Origin: DATEMK01 sp039914625
GTDB lineage: Bacteria > Bacteroidota > Bacteroidia > AKYH767-A > OLB10
Length of the DNA stretch: 15,694 nucleotides
Assembly: GCA_039914625.1 (NCBI GenBank)
Contig: JBDSOU010000096.1
Coordinates: 1-15,694, forward strand
Direction: 5' to 3'
The notes below the pieces were generated by a model, which saw nothing but the letters and a program-made list of their open reading frames with translations, searched no databases and was not told the DNA's origin. A program made the position numbers and the translations under genes. This document shows, piece by piece, positions 6,945-13,237 of this stretch (position 1 is the stretch's first letter; the number at the start of each line of letters is the position of its first letter).

Positions 6945-6952
6945 CATCTTTG
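6945..6952 (+). promoter_or_regulatory. possible Bacteroidota -7 box before the ECF sigma gene
   Basis: CATCTTTG differs from the TAnnTTTG consensus at one base and lies 28 bases before the ATG at 6981. No clear -33 TTTG is seen at the usual spacing. The spacer 6837-6980 must hold both this promoter and that of the divergent TPR/HupE operon; I find no good match for the latter. Confidence 0.35.
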
Positions 6953-6980
6953 CATTCAAATAATTGAATATTTTTTCCGA

Positions 6981-7517
6981 ATGCCTCCGAAGAATTATAC
7001 TGAAGAAGAATTAGTGAGCTTGCTGAAACAGAAAGATCAGCAGGCTTTCAGTTATCTTTATGATAATTATTCGTCAGCGCTTTATGGGGTTATTCTTAGG
7101 GTATTAAAGCAGGAAGAAGAAACTTCGCAGGATGTTCTGCAGGAATCTTTTGTGAAAATCTGGAAGAACATGGAACATTATGACCGTTCGAAAGGAACTT
7201 TGTTTACCTGGATGCTGAATATAACACGCAACACAGCGATTGATAAACTACGCTCAATTAAACGTGTTTCAATCCAATCTATTGATGATAACGTATATGC
7301 TGTGGATAAAGAACATAATCATGCTTCAACAGAAGATAAGATTGGTGTGAAAGGAGTTGTTAATAATTTAAAGCCGGAACATAAGATTATTATTGATTTG
7401 GCTTACTTTGGCGGTTATACACAGGAAGAAATTTCTGAGAAGTTGAACATGCCATTAGGAACAGTAAAAACGCGTGCAAGAGCAGCATTAATTGAATTAC
7501 GGAAAATTATAACATAG
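6981..7517 (+). CDS. ECF-family RNA polymerase sigma factor
   Basis: This 178-residue protein has a complete sigma-2 region at about 22-90 (YDNYSSALYGVILR through TLFTWMLNITRNTAIDKLRS) and a sigma-4 helix-turn-helix at about 125-176 (YTQEEISEKLNMPLGTVKTR). There is no sigma-1 or sigma-3, which defines the ECF class. Its stop is one base from the start of the RskA-like anti-sigma gene, the usual arrangement for an ECF factor held inactive at the membrane by its partner. It is divergent from the TPR/HupE operon, which may be a target. The start at 6981 gives the normal family length. Confidence 0.93.
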   Translation: MPPKNYTEEELVSLLKQKDQQAFSYLYDNYSSALYGVILRVLKQEEETSQDVLQESFVKIWKNMEHYDRSKGTLFTWMLNITRNTAIDKLRSIKRVSIQSIDDNVYAVDKEHNHASTEDKIGVKGVVNNLKPEHKIIIDLAYFGGYTQEEISEKLNMPLGTVKTRARAALIELRKIIT

Positions 7518-7518
7518 A

Positions 7519-8331
7519 TTGGACCCGAAAGAATATATAGAATCAGGCATGCTGGAAAGTTATGTGCTTGGTAATTGCACTCCCGATGAAATGCAGGAAG
7601 CGGAATGCATGAAGCGTGTATTCCCGGAAGTAAGAAGGGAATTGCTTTCTATACAAGCTTCATTTGAGAGTTATGTAATGGCAAATAAAGTTCAGCCGCC
7701 TGCTGCATTGAAATCAAAAATTTTTGAGGTTATTGCGAATGAGGAAAAGCAAGTAAAAAGTGGTGGTGCTAAAGTGATTCCTATTTATGAGTCTTCTAAA
7801 AATAAAAACACAGGACTAAAACTTTTAATAGCAGCCGCATTTGGATTACTGGTTATAAGTGCATACATTTCCTATAACTTCAGTGTTCGGAATAATCAAT
7901 TAAATGAGCATGTGGCTGAACTTACTTCACAACAAGAAGCTGTTCAAAAACATTTTGATGATTTGAATAATAAATTCGAGAATACGCAAAAGCAGTTTGC
8001 AGTAGTGAGTAATCCGAATTCTGTTCCGGTTCCAATGAAAGGACTTAAAATTTCACCATCATCACTTGCGACAGTTTTTTGGAATAAACAATCAAAGGAA
8101 GTTTACATTGCCGTAAGTTCATTGCCAAAACCACCGGAGGGCAAACAATACCAGCTTTGGGCTTTAAAAGATGGACAGGCAATTGATGCAGGGGTTTTTG
8201 ATGTTGGAGATTCTGTGGGAATACAAAAAATGAAGATTATTGAAAATGCACAGGGATTTGCAGTTACACTTGAGAAAAAAGGCGGTGTTCCTAAAGCAGA
8301 GGGCGAGATGTATGTGCTGGGTAATATCTGA
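7519..8331 (+). CDS. RskA-like transmembrane anti-sigma factor
   Basis: This 270-residue protein has a cytoplasmic N-terminal anti-sigma region (about 1-95, with GMLESYVLGNCTPDEMQE), one membrane segment at about 100-118 (LLIAAAFGLLVISAYI), and a periplasmic coiled-coil at 125-162. The RskA domain covers about 174-268, with the signature GKQYQLWALKDGQ and a final MYVLGNI. The N-terminus lacks the HxxxCxxC zinc motif. Translation appears to begin at TTG 7519, one base after the sigma stop, because MDPKEYIESG is the expected N-terminus and no ATG or GTG lies nearby. This implies translational coupling to the sigma gene. By family knowledge it binds the sigma factor and releases it on proteolysis; the signal is unknown. 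Confidence 0.88.
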   Translation: MDPKEYIESGMLESYVLGNCTPDEMQEAECMKRVFPEVRRELLSIQASFESYVMANKVQPPAALKSKIFEVIANEEKQVKSGGAKVIPIYESSKNKNTGLKLLIAAAFGLLVISAYISYNFSVRNNQLNEHVAELTSQQEAVQKHFDDLNNKFENTQKQFAVVSNPNSVPVPMKGLKISPSSLATVFWNKQSKEVYIAVSSLPKPPEGKQYQLWALKDGQAIDAGVFDVGDSVGIQKMKIIENAQGFAVTLEKKGGVPKAEGEMYVLGNI

Positions 8332-8656
8332 TTTCGAAATTAAAAGAGTGTGACCTACTTAAACTGCACATATTAAAATCCTGAATCTGAAATCAGGGTG
8401 TAGAAAATATAGAAGTCGAACCGGGGATTTCTTACTTCTAATATGCTATAATAATTAACTATCTACAAATGATCTTCTGCAGTTATTAGTTTAATGGCAA
8501 ATTTGCTTTAATAAAACTGCTTCTGAAAACCCGGTCGTTGCATTTTACTTTTTTGATATAAAATGCCTGTGAAAATATTTTACAGTAACTGTCAGAACAT
8601 TATTTTTATTTTGTCCTGAAAGATTTAATATTGTCACAGGACACAAGCGGATCATC
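8332..8656. other. 325-base non-coding stretch with short inverted repeats
   Basis: No convincing gene is seen between the convergent anti-sigma and hydrolase genes. Inverted repeats visible are CCTGA/TCAGG (8380-8384 with 8393-8397), TAGAAGT/ACTTCTA (8410-8416 with 8434-8440), the palindrome GCAAATTTGC (8497-8506) and TGTCCTG/CAGGACA (8612-8618 with 8637-8643). None is followed by a proper T-run. The length is more than two terminators need. Confidence 0.5.
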
Positions 8657-9361
8657 TTATTTCAACCACTGAAGCAAGTCGGAGAACATTTCATTGCTTA
8701 TGGTATGTTCTTCCGGGTATTCTTTATAAGAAAAATTGATGTTCAGTGTTTTCAAAAATGCAGCGGCTTCTCTTGCATTTTGAACCGGTAACACGTTGTC
8801 TTTAGTTCCGTGTGAAATAAAAACTTTCAGCTTTTGCAGTTTATCTTTAGATGTAATGAATGGTTTGATCTCTTCCAGCAATCTTCCGCTCATTACGGCA
8901 ATCCCTTTCACTAAATCAGGTCGTGTTAATGCGATGCTATAGCTCATGATTGCTCCCTGGCTGAACCCGCATAAATAAATTTCGTTCGCATCAGCAGAAT
9001 ATTTTTCCTTTACCTGTGAGATAAATTTTATCAACGTTGCCCTACTGCTTTCTTCCTCCTCAAAATTGAAAACCGGTTTACCTGTTGAGAAATCAAGATG
9101 GTACCATGCGTAACTATTGCCTCCTAAGCCGATGGGAGCCCGTGCAGAAATCACTAAATATTTTTCCGGCAAATGATTAGCAAATGAAAATAAATCTTCT
9201 TCGTTGCTTCCTACTCCATGCAATAAAATGATTGTCGGGGGATGTGCTGATTGTATTTTTGGTTCTTTTACTAAGTAATGAAGAACACTTGTTGTGTCGC
9301 CTGCTTTTGTTGATGGAATCGTTAACATAAAAAATAAAATGGTTGCTGAAATTAGTTTCAT
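8657..9361 (-). CDS. exported phospholipase/carboxylesterase-type alpha/beta hydrolase
   Basis: This 234-residue protein has a signal peptide (1-20, MKLISATILFFMLTIPSTKA) followed by an Abhydrolase_2 domain. LLHGVGSNEEDL at about 46-57 forms the oxyanion region. The nucleophile is Ser134 in GFSQG, with Asp188 in GTKDNVLP and His219 in EEHT, so the catalytic triad is complete. Such enzymes hydrolyse carboxylic esters or lysophospholipids; the natural substrate cannot be read from sequence. The ATG at 9361 is preferred to an in-frame TTG at 9367, since it gives a clean signal peptide. Only six bases separate it from the stop of the upstream dioxygenase gene, so the two are co-transcribed. Confidence 0.87.
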   Translation of the reverse strand: MKLISATILFFMLTIPSTKAGDTTSVLHYLVKEPKIQSAHPPTIILLHGVGSNEEDLFSFANHLPEKYLVISARAPIGLGGNSYAWYHLDFSTGKPVFNFEEEESSRATLIKFISQVKEKYSADANEIYLCGFSQGAIMSYSIALTRPDLVKGIAVMSGRLLEEIKPFITSKDKLQKLKVFISHGTKDNVLPVQNAREAAAFLKTLNINFSYKEYPEEHTISNEMFSDLLQWLK

Positions 9362-9367
9362 ACTCAA

Positions 9368-10258
9368 TTACGCCTTGTCAATTTTTACTGATGTCATGGT
9401 TAATGAACCTGCAATTGCTTTATCGTTGAACAAAGTAATTTTTTCATTTTCCTCTTTCAGCGCTAATGTATATAGCAGCGGCAAATAATGTTCAGGTGAT
9501 GGAATGGAAAGTTCAAACGGTTTCCCCTGTGATTTGTAATTAATGAGTGATTGATGATCACCATTGAGAATAAAATTTTTCATTTTCGCTCTTGCTTCCA
9601 AAGCCCAGTCAAAACCGTATTCATCAGCATTCAATTTATCCCATGCAGCCATTCCGAGATTGTGAACCATGTTTCCACTGCCGATGATCAGCACTCCTTT
9701 CTCACGAAGTGATTTCAGCTCTTTCGCTAACTCATAATGGTATTGTGGCGTTTGATAATAATCCAAGCTCATTTGAATAACGGGAATATCTGCTTTCGGA
9801 TATAAATGTTTTATCACGCTCCATGCACCGTGGTCAAGCCCCCACTTATCATCCAAACCAACTTCAGTTTTTTTAATAAGTGATTTGGTTTGCTTCGCCA
9901 AATCAGGACTTCCCGGTGCAGGATATTGCACATCAAATAACGCCTGCGGAAATCCGCCAAAGTCATGAATGGTCTGCGGTTTTTCCATGACCGTTACAAA
10001 AGTGCCTCTTGTTTCCCAGTGTGCGCTCACACATAAAATCGCATTCGGTTTTGAAATTGTTTTGCCGATGTTCCTGAATCCGGTTACAAATTCATTTTCT
10101 TCTATGGCATTCATCGGGCTGCCATGACCAAGAAACAGAACGGGCATTTTTTCCGTGCTGCTTAAAGGTGCTGTCATTTTATTTAAAACATTCAGTTTCA
10201 TTGCTGTTCCTGCTAATGGCAATATTGCGATTGATTTTAGAAATTGTTTCCTATTCAT
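9368..10258 (-). CDS. ygiD: YgiD-type class III extradiol dioxygenase (DODA family)
   Basis: This 296-residue protein matches the 4,5-DOPA extradiol dioxygenase family. Candidate zinc/iron ligands and active-site histidines are His45 in LGHGSPMN, His80 in VSAHWE, His143 in LDHGAWS, His199 in NMVHNLG and His257 in PEHYLP. It is about 30 residues longer than the E. coli enzyme because of an N-terminal extension, MNRKQFLKSIAILPLAG, which resembles a signal or Tat-like leader with RK in place of RR. The ATG at 10258 is chosen over a TTG at 10267 because that TTG lies inside the promoter box at 10265-10272. By family knowledge it opens catechol rings (DOPA in vitro), and the physiological substrate is unknown. 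It forms an operon with the downstream exported hydrolase. Confidence 0.88.
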   Translation of the reverse strand: MNRKQFLKSIAILPLAGTAMKLNVLNKMTAPLSSTEKMPVLFLGHGSPMNAIEENEFVTGFRNIGKTISKPNAILCVSAHWETRGTFVTVMEKPQTIHDFGGFPQALFDVQYPAPGSPDLAKQTKSLIKKTEVGLDDKWGLDHGAWSVIKHLYPKADIPVIQMSLDYYQTPQYHYELAKELKSLREKGVLIIGSGNMVHNLGMAAWDKLNADEYGFDWALEARAKMKNFILNGDHQSLINYKSQGKPFELSIPSPEHYLPLLYTLALKEENEKITLFNDKAIAGSLTMTSVKIDKA

Positions 10259-10264
10259 GCCTGC

Positions 10265-10272
10265 CAAAGCTA
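10265..10272 (-). promoter_or_regulatory. Bacteroidota -7 box (TAGCTTTG) of the ygiD operon
   Basis: On the minus strand TAGCTTTG matches TAnnTTTG exactly and ends six bases before the ATG at 10258. The transcript would have almost no leader. A matching -33 TTTG is not seen at the standard distance. The box argues against translation from the TTG at 10267. Confidence 0.6.
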
Positions 10273-10402
10273 TGATTAAAAATTATTCAATTGATTTTTT
10301 TACAAATTGGATGTACCCATTGATTCGGACGAAGATAAATAAAAAGAGACTGTTGTAAATTTTTATCCGGGGTAGCAGTAAGAATTAAAAACCCCACTCC
10401 AA

Positions 10403-10514
10403 ATAACAGAAATTGAAAAAGAAAAATTACTTTTGATTCTAATAAAAACAAAGATTTTTGCAATTGAGACAAAGGTTCCTGCAATTGAAATAAACTTTCT
10501 TTTGATTGAAAAAA
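10403..10514. repeat. degenerate ~21-bp tandem repeat array between pcm and ygiD
   Basis: Five units share the core ATTGA (or ATTCT) at 10412, 10436, 10463, 10484 and 10505, giving spacings of 24, 27, 21 and 21 bases. The best two units contain TGCAATTGA. All spacings are multiples of three. On the minus strand they read as a seven-residue pattern close to SLFQLQE in the same frame as pcm, after its stop. Confidence 0.6.
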
Positions 10515-10545
10515 GACCCCTGTTATGGCATGGACATGGAAGGGT
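10509..10545 (-). terminator. possible terminator of pcm
   Basis: On the minus strand, directly at the pcm stop, ACCCT (10545-10541) can pair with AGGGGT (10521-10516) with one bulge. A C and six T (10515-10509) follow. The loop is about 19 bases and the stem short, so this is tentative. Confidence 0.35.
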
Positions 10546-11189
10546 TATTTCACCTTATTTTCAAGCATCGGAACAAACCTGAACTTATCAAGCTCAATGA
10601 TTTCATGATGCGTTTCATTTTTTTTAATCACTATGGTCATGATTTGTTCATTTAACGGCCCGATGGGTGCAACCATAATGCCCCCGGATTTCAACTGCTT
10701 CAAAACTTCTGTAGGAACCGCTCCCACACCGCATGTAATGAGAATTTTATCGAATGGCGCAAACGCAGTAAGCCCTTTAAATCCATCTCCGTAAAAAAGT
10801 TTAGCATGACAGCCCATTTCATTTAACAACTTTTTAGTTTTATCAAAAAGAGATTTTTGCCGTTCGACAGAAAATACTTTGGCTCCTGTTTTTTCCAAAA
10901 TGCAGGTTTGATACCCCGATCCTGTTCCGATTTCCAAAACTTTTTGCCCCTTTTCAATTCCCAAAAGCTGGGTTTGGTAGGCAACTGTATAAGGCTGCGA
11001 AATAGTTTGACCGGCTTCAATAGGAAAAGCTTTATCCTGATAGGCAAATTCAAGAAAAGCTTTGTCCATAAAAAAATGCCTTGGGACTTCCGCAAGTGCA
11101 TTGAGCACTCTTTCATCCTTTATTCCTTTTTTCCTGATTTCCTCAACGAGTTGTCTTCTTAATCCCTGGTGTCGAAAATGATCTTCCAT
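10545..11189 (-). CDS. pcm: protein-L-isoaspartate O-methyltransferase
   Basis: This 214-residue protein has the normal length of the family. Visible motifs are VPRHFF (35-40), the substrate loop TISQPYTVA (62-70), the S-adenosylmethionine motif VLEIGTGSGYQT (84-95), GDGFKG (135-140), and the C-terminal FVPML (205-209). The enzyme uses S-adenosylmethionine to methylate isoaspartyl residues that form in ageing proteins, which starts their repair in the cytosol. It is transcribed away from the MocA-like operon. After its stop the frame stays open for 86 further codons through the repeat array down to 10287. Confidence 0.94.
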   Translation of the reverse strand: MEDHFRHQGLRRQLVEEIRKKGIKDERVLNALAEVPRHFFMDKAFLEFAYQDKAFPIEAGQTISQPYTVAYQTQLLGIEKGQKVLEIGTGSGYQTCILEKTGAKVFSVERQKSLFDKTKKLLNEMGCHAKLFYGDGFKGLTAFAPFDKILITCGVGAVPTEVLKQLKSGGIMVAPIGPLNEQIMTIVIKKNETHHEIIELDKFRFVPMLENKVK

Positions 11190-11193
11190 TGCG

Positions 11194-11201
11194 CAAAGTT
11201 A
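11194..11201 (-). promoter_or_regulatory. Bacteroidota -7 box (TAACTTTG) of pcm
   Basis: On the minus strand TAACTTTG matches TAnnTTTG exactly and ends four bases before the pcm ATG. Transcription would begin at or within a few bases of the start codon, so the mRNA is predicted to be nearly leaderless. Confidence 0.6.
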
Positions 11202-11298
11202 TAAAAGAGTTTATCGGATGAATGAAAGTGAAAAAAAATCGGAGTCTTCATTTGGCAGTCAGCAGCAATTTAACCTTCATACGGTTCTATTCTCACGC

Positions 11299-11326
11299 CT
11301 TAAACTTAAAACTCTTAAACCTAAAA
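11299..11326 (+). repeat. 7-bp CTTAAAA-like short repeats upstream of the MocA-like gene
   Basis: CCTTAAA, CTTAAAA, CTCTTAAA and CCTAAAA follow one another directly, with units of 7, 7, 8 and 7 bases, just upstream of the promoter box at 11331. Confidence 0.45.
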
Positions 11327-11330
11327 TCCG

Positions 11331-11338
11331 TACGTTTG
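11331..11338 (+). promoter_or_regulatory. Bacteroidota -7 box (TACGTTTG) of the MocA/EPS operon
   Basis: TACGTTTG matches TAnnTTTG exactly and lies 14 bases before the ATG at 11353. This supports that start rather than the in-frame ATG at 11218, which lies far upstream of the promoter and close to the pcm start. Confidence 0.6.
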
Positions 11339-11352
11339 CAAAAAATTTCCTT

Positions 11353-12339
11353 ATGTTAAAAATAGGAGTGACCGGGGTAGGACATTTGGGAAAAATACAT
11401 TTGAATCTGCTCAAAGAAATTCCGCAATTTAAGCTGGTGGGTTTTTTCGATACTAATGCAGCAACGGCAAAACAGGTTGAGAGTGACTCCGGTGTAAAAA
11501 ATTTCACTGATTTCAATGATCTTTTAGACCAGGTGGATGCGGTGGCTATTGTTACACCTACTGCTGAACATTATTCAGATGCCCTTAAAGCAATAAAAAG
11601 ATTTAAGCATGTTTTTGTTGAAAAGCCGATTACAAATACTGTTGAGGAAGCTGAAAGTTTAGCTGAACTTGCTCTGCAAAATAAGGTAAAAGTGCAGACA
11701 GGGCATGTGGAACGTTTTAATCCCGCTTTTACAGCAGCCGAGCCTTACATTAAAGAACCAATGTTCATTGAAACGCATCGTTTGGCACAATTCAATCCGC
11801 GCGGCACAGATGTTTCAGTAGTGCTTGATCTTATGATACATGATATTGACATTGTATTGAGTGTTGTAAAATCTGCGGTAAAAAATATTCATGCAAGCGG
11901 TGTCGCTGTTGTAAGCGATTCACCGGACATTGCCAATGCACGAATTGAATTTGAAAACGGATGTGTGGCTAATTTGACTGCAAGCCGCATTTCTATGAAG
12001 AAAATGCGGAAATCAAGATTTTTTCAGCGTGATGCTTACATTGCCGTTGACTTTCTTAAAAGAAAAACAGAAGTAATCCGGTTGAAAGAGTTAAACGGTG
12101 AAGCCGATCCATTGTCCGTAATAATTTATCTCGGAAAAAATAAAGGACAGAAAATAATCTATTTTGAAAACCCAAAAGTAGAAGAACATAATGCCATTAA
12201 ATGCGAGCTTGAATCATTTGCAGAGGCTATTATTAAAAATACCGAACCTTTAGTTACAGCATCAGATGGGTTGAATGCTTTAAAAGTTGCGCACAAAATT
12301 CTTGAGCGCCTTCAGATAAGTTTGGAAGTTGGAAGTTAG
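11353..12339 (+). CDS. Gfo/Idh/MocA-family NAD(P)-dependent oxidoreductase
   Basis: This 328-residue protein starts with a Rossmann fold (MLKIGVTGVGHLGKIH, with GxGxxG at 8-13). It carries the family motif EKPIT at 90-94 with its lysine, GHVERFNPA at 117-125, and the catalytic-region MIHDIDIV at 161-168. These enzymes oxidise or reduce sugar-nucleotides, inositols or related polyols; several act in synthesis of unusual sugars for surface glycans. The neighbouring lipoprotein and sugar-phosphate transferase favour such a role. An in-frame ATG at 11218 would add 45 residues that precede the Rossmann fold and do not look like protein from this family. The last codons run into TTGGAAG heptamer repeats, so the C-terminus LEVGS may be a repeat-derived extension. 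Confidence 0.88.
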   Translation: MLKIGVTGVGHLGKIHLNLLKEIPQFKLVGFFDTNAATAKQVESDSGVKNFTDFNDLLDQVDAVAIVTPTAEHYSDALKAIKRFKHVFVEKPITNTVEEAESLAELALQNKVKVQTGHVERFNPAFTAAEPYIKEPMFIETHRLAQFNPRGTDVSVVLDLMIHDIDIVLSVVKSAVKNIHASGVAVVSDSPDIANARIEFENGCVANLTASRISMKKMRKSRFFQRDAYIAVDFLKRKTEVIRLKELNGEADPLSVIIYLGKNKGQKIIYFENPKVEEHNAIKCELESFAEAIIKNTEPLVTASDGLNALKVAHKILERLQISLEVGS

Positions 12340-12355
12340 AAGCGGAGGTTGGAAA
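12322..12355 (+). repeat. TTGGAAG heptanucleotide tandem repeat
   Basis: TTGGAAG, TTGGAAG, TTAGAAG, CGGAGG and TTGGAAA lie end to end across the stop codon of the MocA-like gene and the following spacer. The gene's stop (TAG, 12337-12339) is inside the third unit. Confidence 0.7.
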
Positions 12356-12370
12356 GTGGAATTTAAAATT

Positions 12371-13234
12371 ATGCATTCATTACTTCGTAAAAATTGGTAT
12401 TCGTTGATGGTTATTTTACTGCTCACCGGTTGTAATATCATCAATCCTGCCGAACCTGTTCCGGGTTATATAAAAATTGAGAGATTTACAATTACGCCCA
12501 CTCCGGAACTCGGAACCGATTCAAATAAAATAACTGATGTGTATGATTTTATTGATACTAAGTATCAGGGCTCCTATCCGCTGCCAGCTCAATTTCCGGT
12601 AATCGGATCGGGCAACCATCACATGATTTTTTATGCAGGTATTATAATCAATGGTATTTCTAACAACAGAATAGATTATCCATTTTATGAACCTTATGAG
12701 CAAACTGTCAATCTTGAACCGGGAAAAATCACAACCATCAATCCGGTAATAAAATATGCTGAGAATGTCGTGCATCCGTGGCTGGAAAATTTTGAAAATA
12801 ATGGCAGTTCTCTTCTTAAAGATGCAAGCAGCCAAACAGGAATTATATTATTGCAACCCGGTGATCCGAATAATTTTGAAGGAATCAGCGGGGCGGTTTA
12901 CCTTGACGCCTCACAAGTATATTTTAAACTCACCACAGATACAAGTTATATACTACCCACAGTAAATATTCCTGTTTATCTCGAAATGAATTATAAATGC
13001 AACAACTCTTTTCATGTCGGGTTAATTGCGATGACCACTTCGGGTCCGGTAACCGTGGCGGTTTTAACAATCAATCCAAAAGCATCATGGAACAAAATTT
13101 ATGTTGAATTAGCATCGGTTCTCAATGCCTACACCGATGCTCATTATTTTAAAATTTTTTTTGATGCAACTAAAAATGCTGGGGTAACCAATGCGGAGTT
13201 TTATTTTGATAACTTCAAACTTTTGCATAACTGA
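12371..13234 (+). CDS. lipoprotein of unknown function in a polysaccharide operon
   Basis: This 287-residue protein has a lipoprotein signal peptide with lipobox LLTGC, so Cys21 should be lipidated. I do not recognise a named domain. The mature part is rich in beta-strand-like and aromatic residues. A middle segment, WLENFENNGSS, followed by a C-terminal part with MNYKCNNSFHVGL and ending FYFDNFKLL, resembles beta-sandwich carbohydrate-binding modules in texture only. The ATG at 12371 is chosen because it puts the signal peptide at the N-terminus; an in-frame TTG at 12329 lies in the TTGGAAG repeats. It starts 31 bases after the oxidoreductase and ends three bases before the glycosylphosphotransferase, so all three share an operon. 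A role in glycan export or attachment at the envelope is inference. Confidence 0.7.
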   Translation: MHSLLRKNWYSLMVILLLTGCNIINPAEPVPGYIKIERFTITPTPELGTDSNKITDVYDFIDTKYQGSYPLPAQFPVIGSGNHHMIFYAGIIINGISNNRIDYPFYEPYEQTVNLEPGKITTINPVIKYAENVVHPWLENFENNGSSLLKDASSQTGIILLQPGDPNNFEGISGAVYLDASQVYFKLTTDTSYILPTVNIPVYLEMNYKCNNSFHVGLIAMTTSGPVTVAVLTINPKASWNKIYVELASVLNAYTDAHYFKIFFDATKNAGVTNAEFYFDNFKLLHN

Positions 13235-13237
13235 TTT

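Noticed and set aside
11218..11352. N-terminal extension of the MocA-like protein from ATG 11218
   Set aside because: The extension has no family similarity, contains the CTTAAAA repeats and a -7 promoter box, and the Rossmann fold starts exactly at the ATG at 11353.
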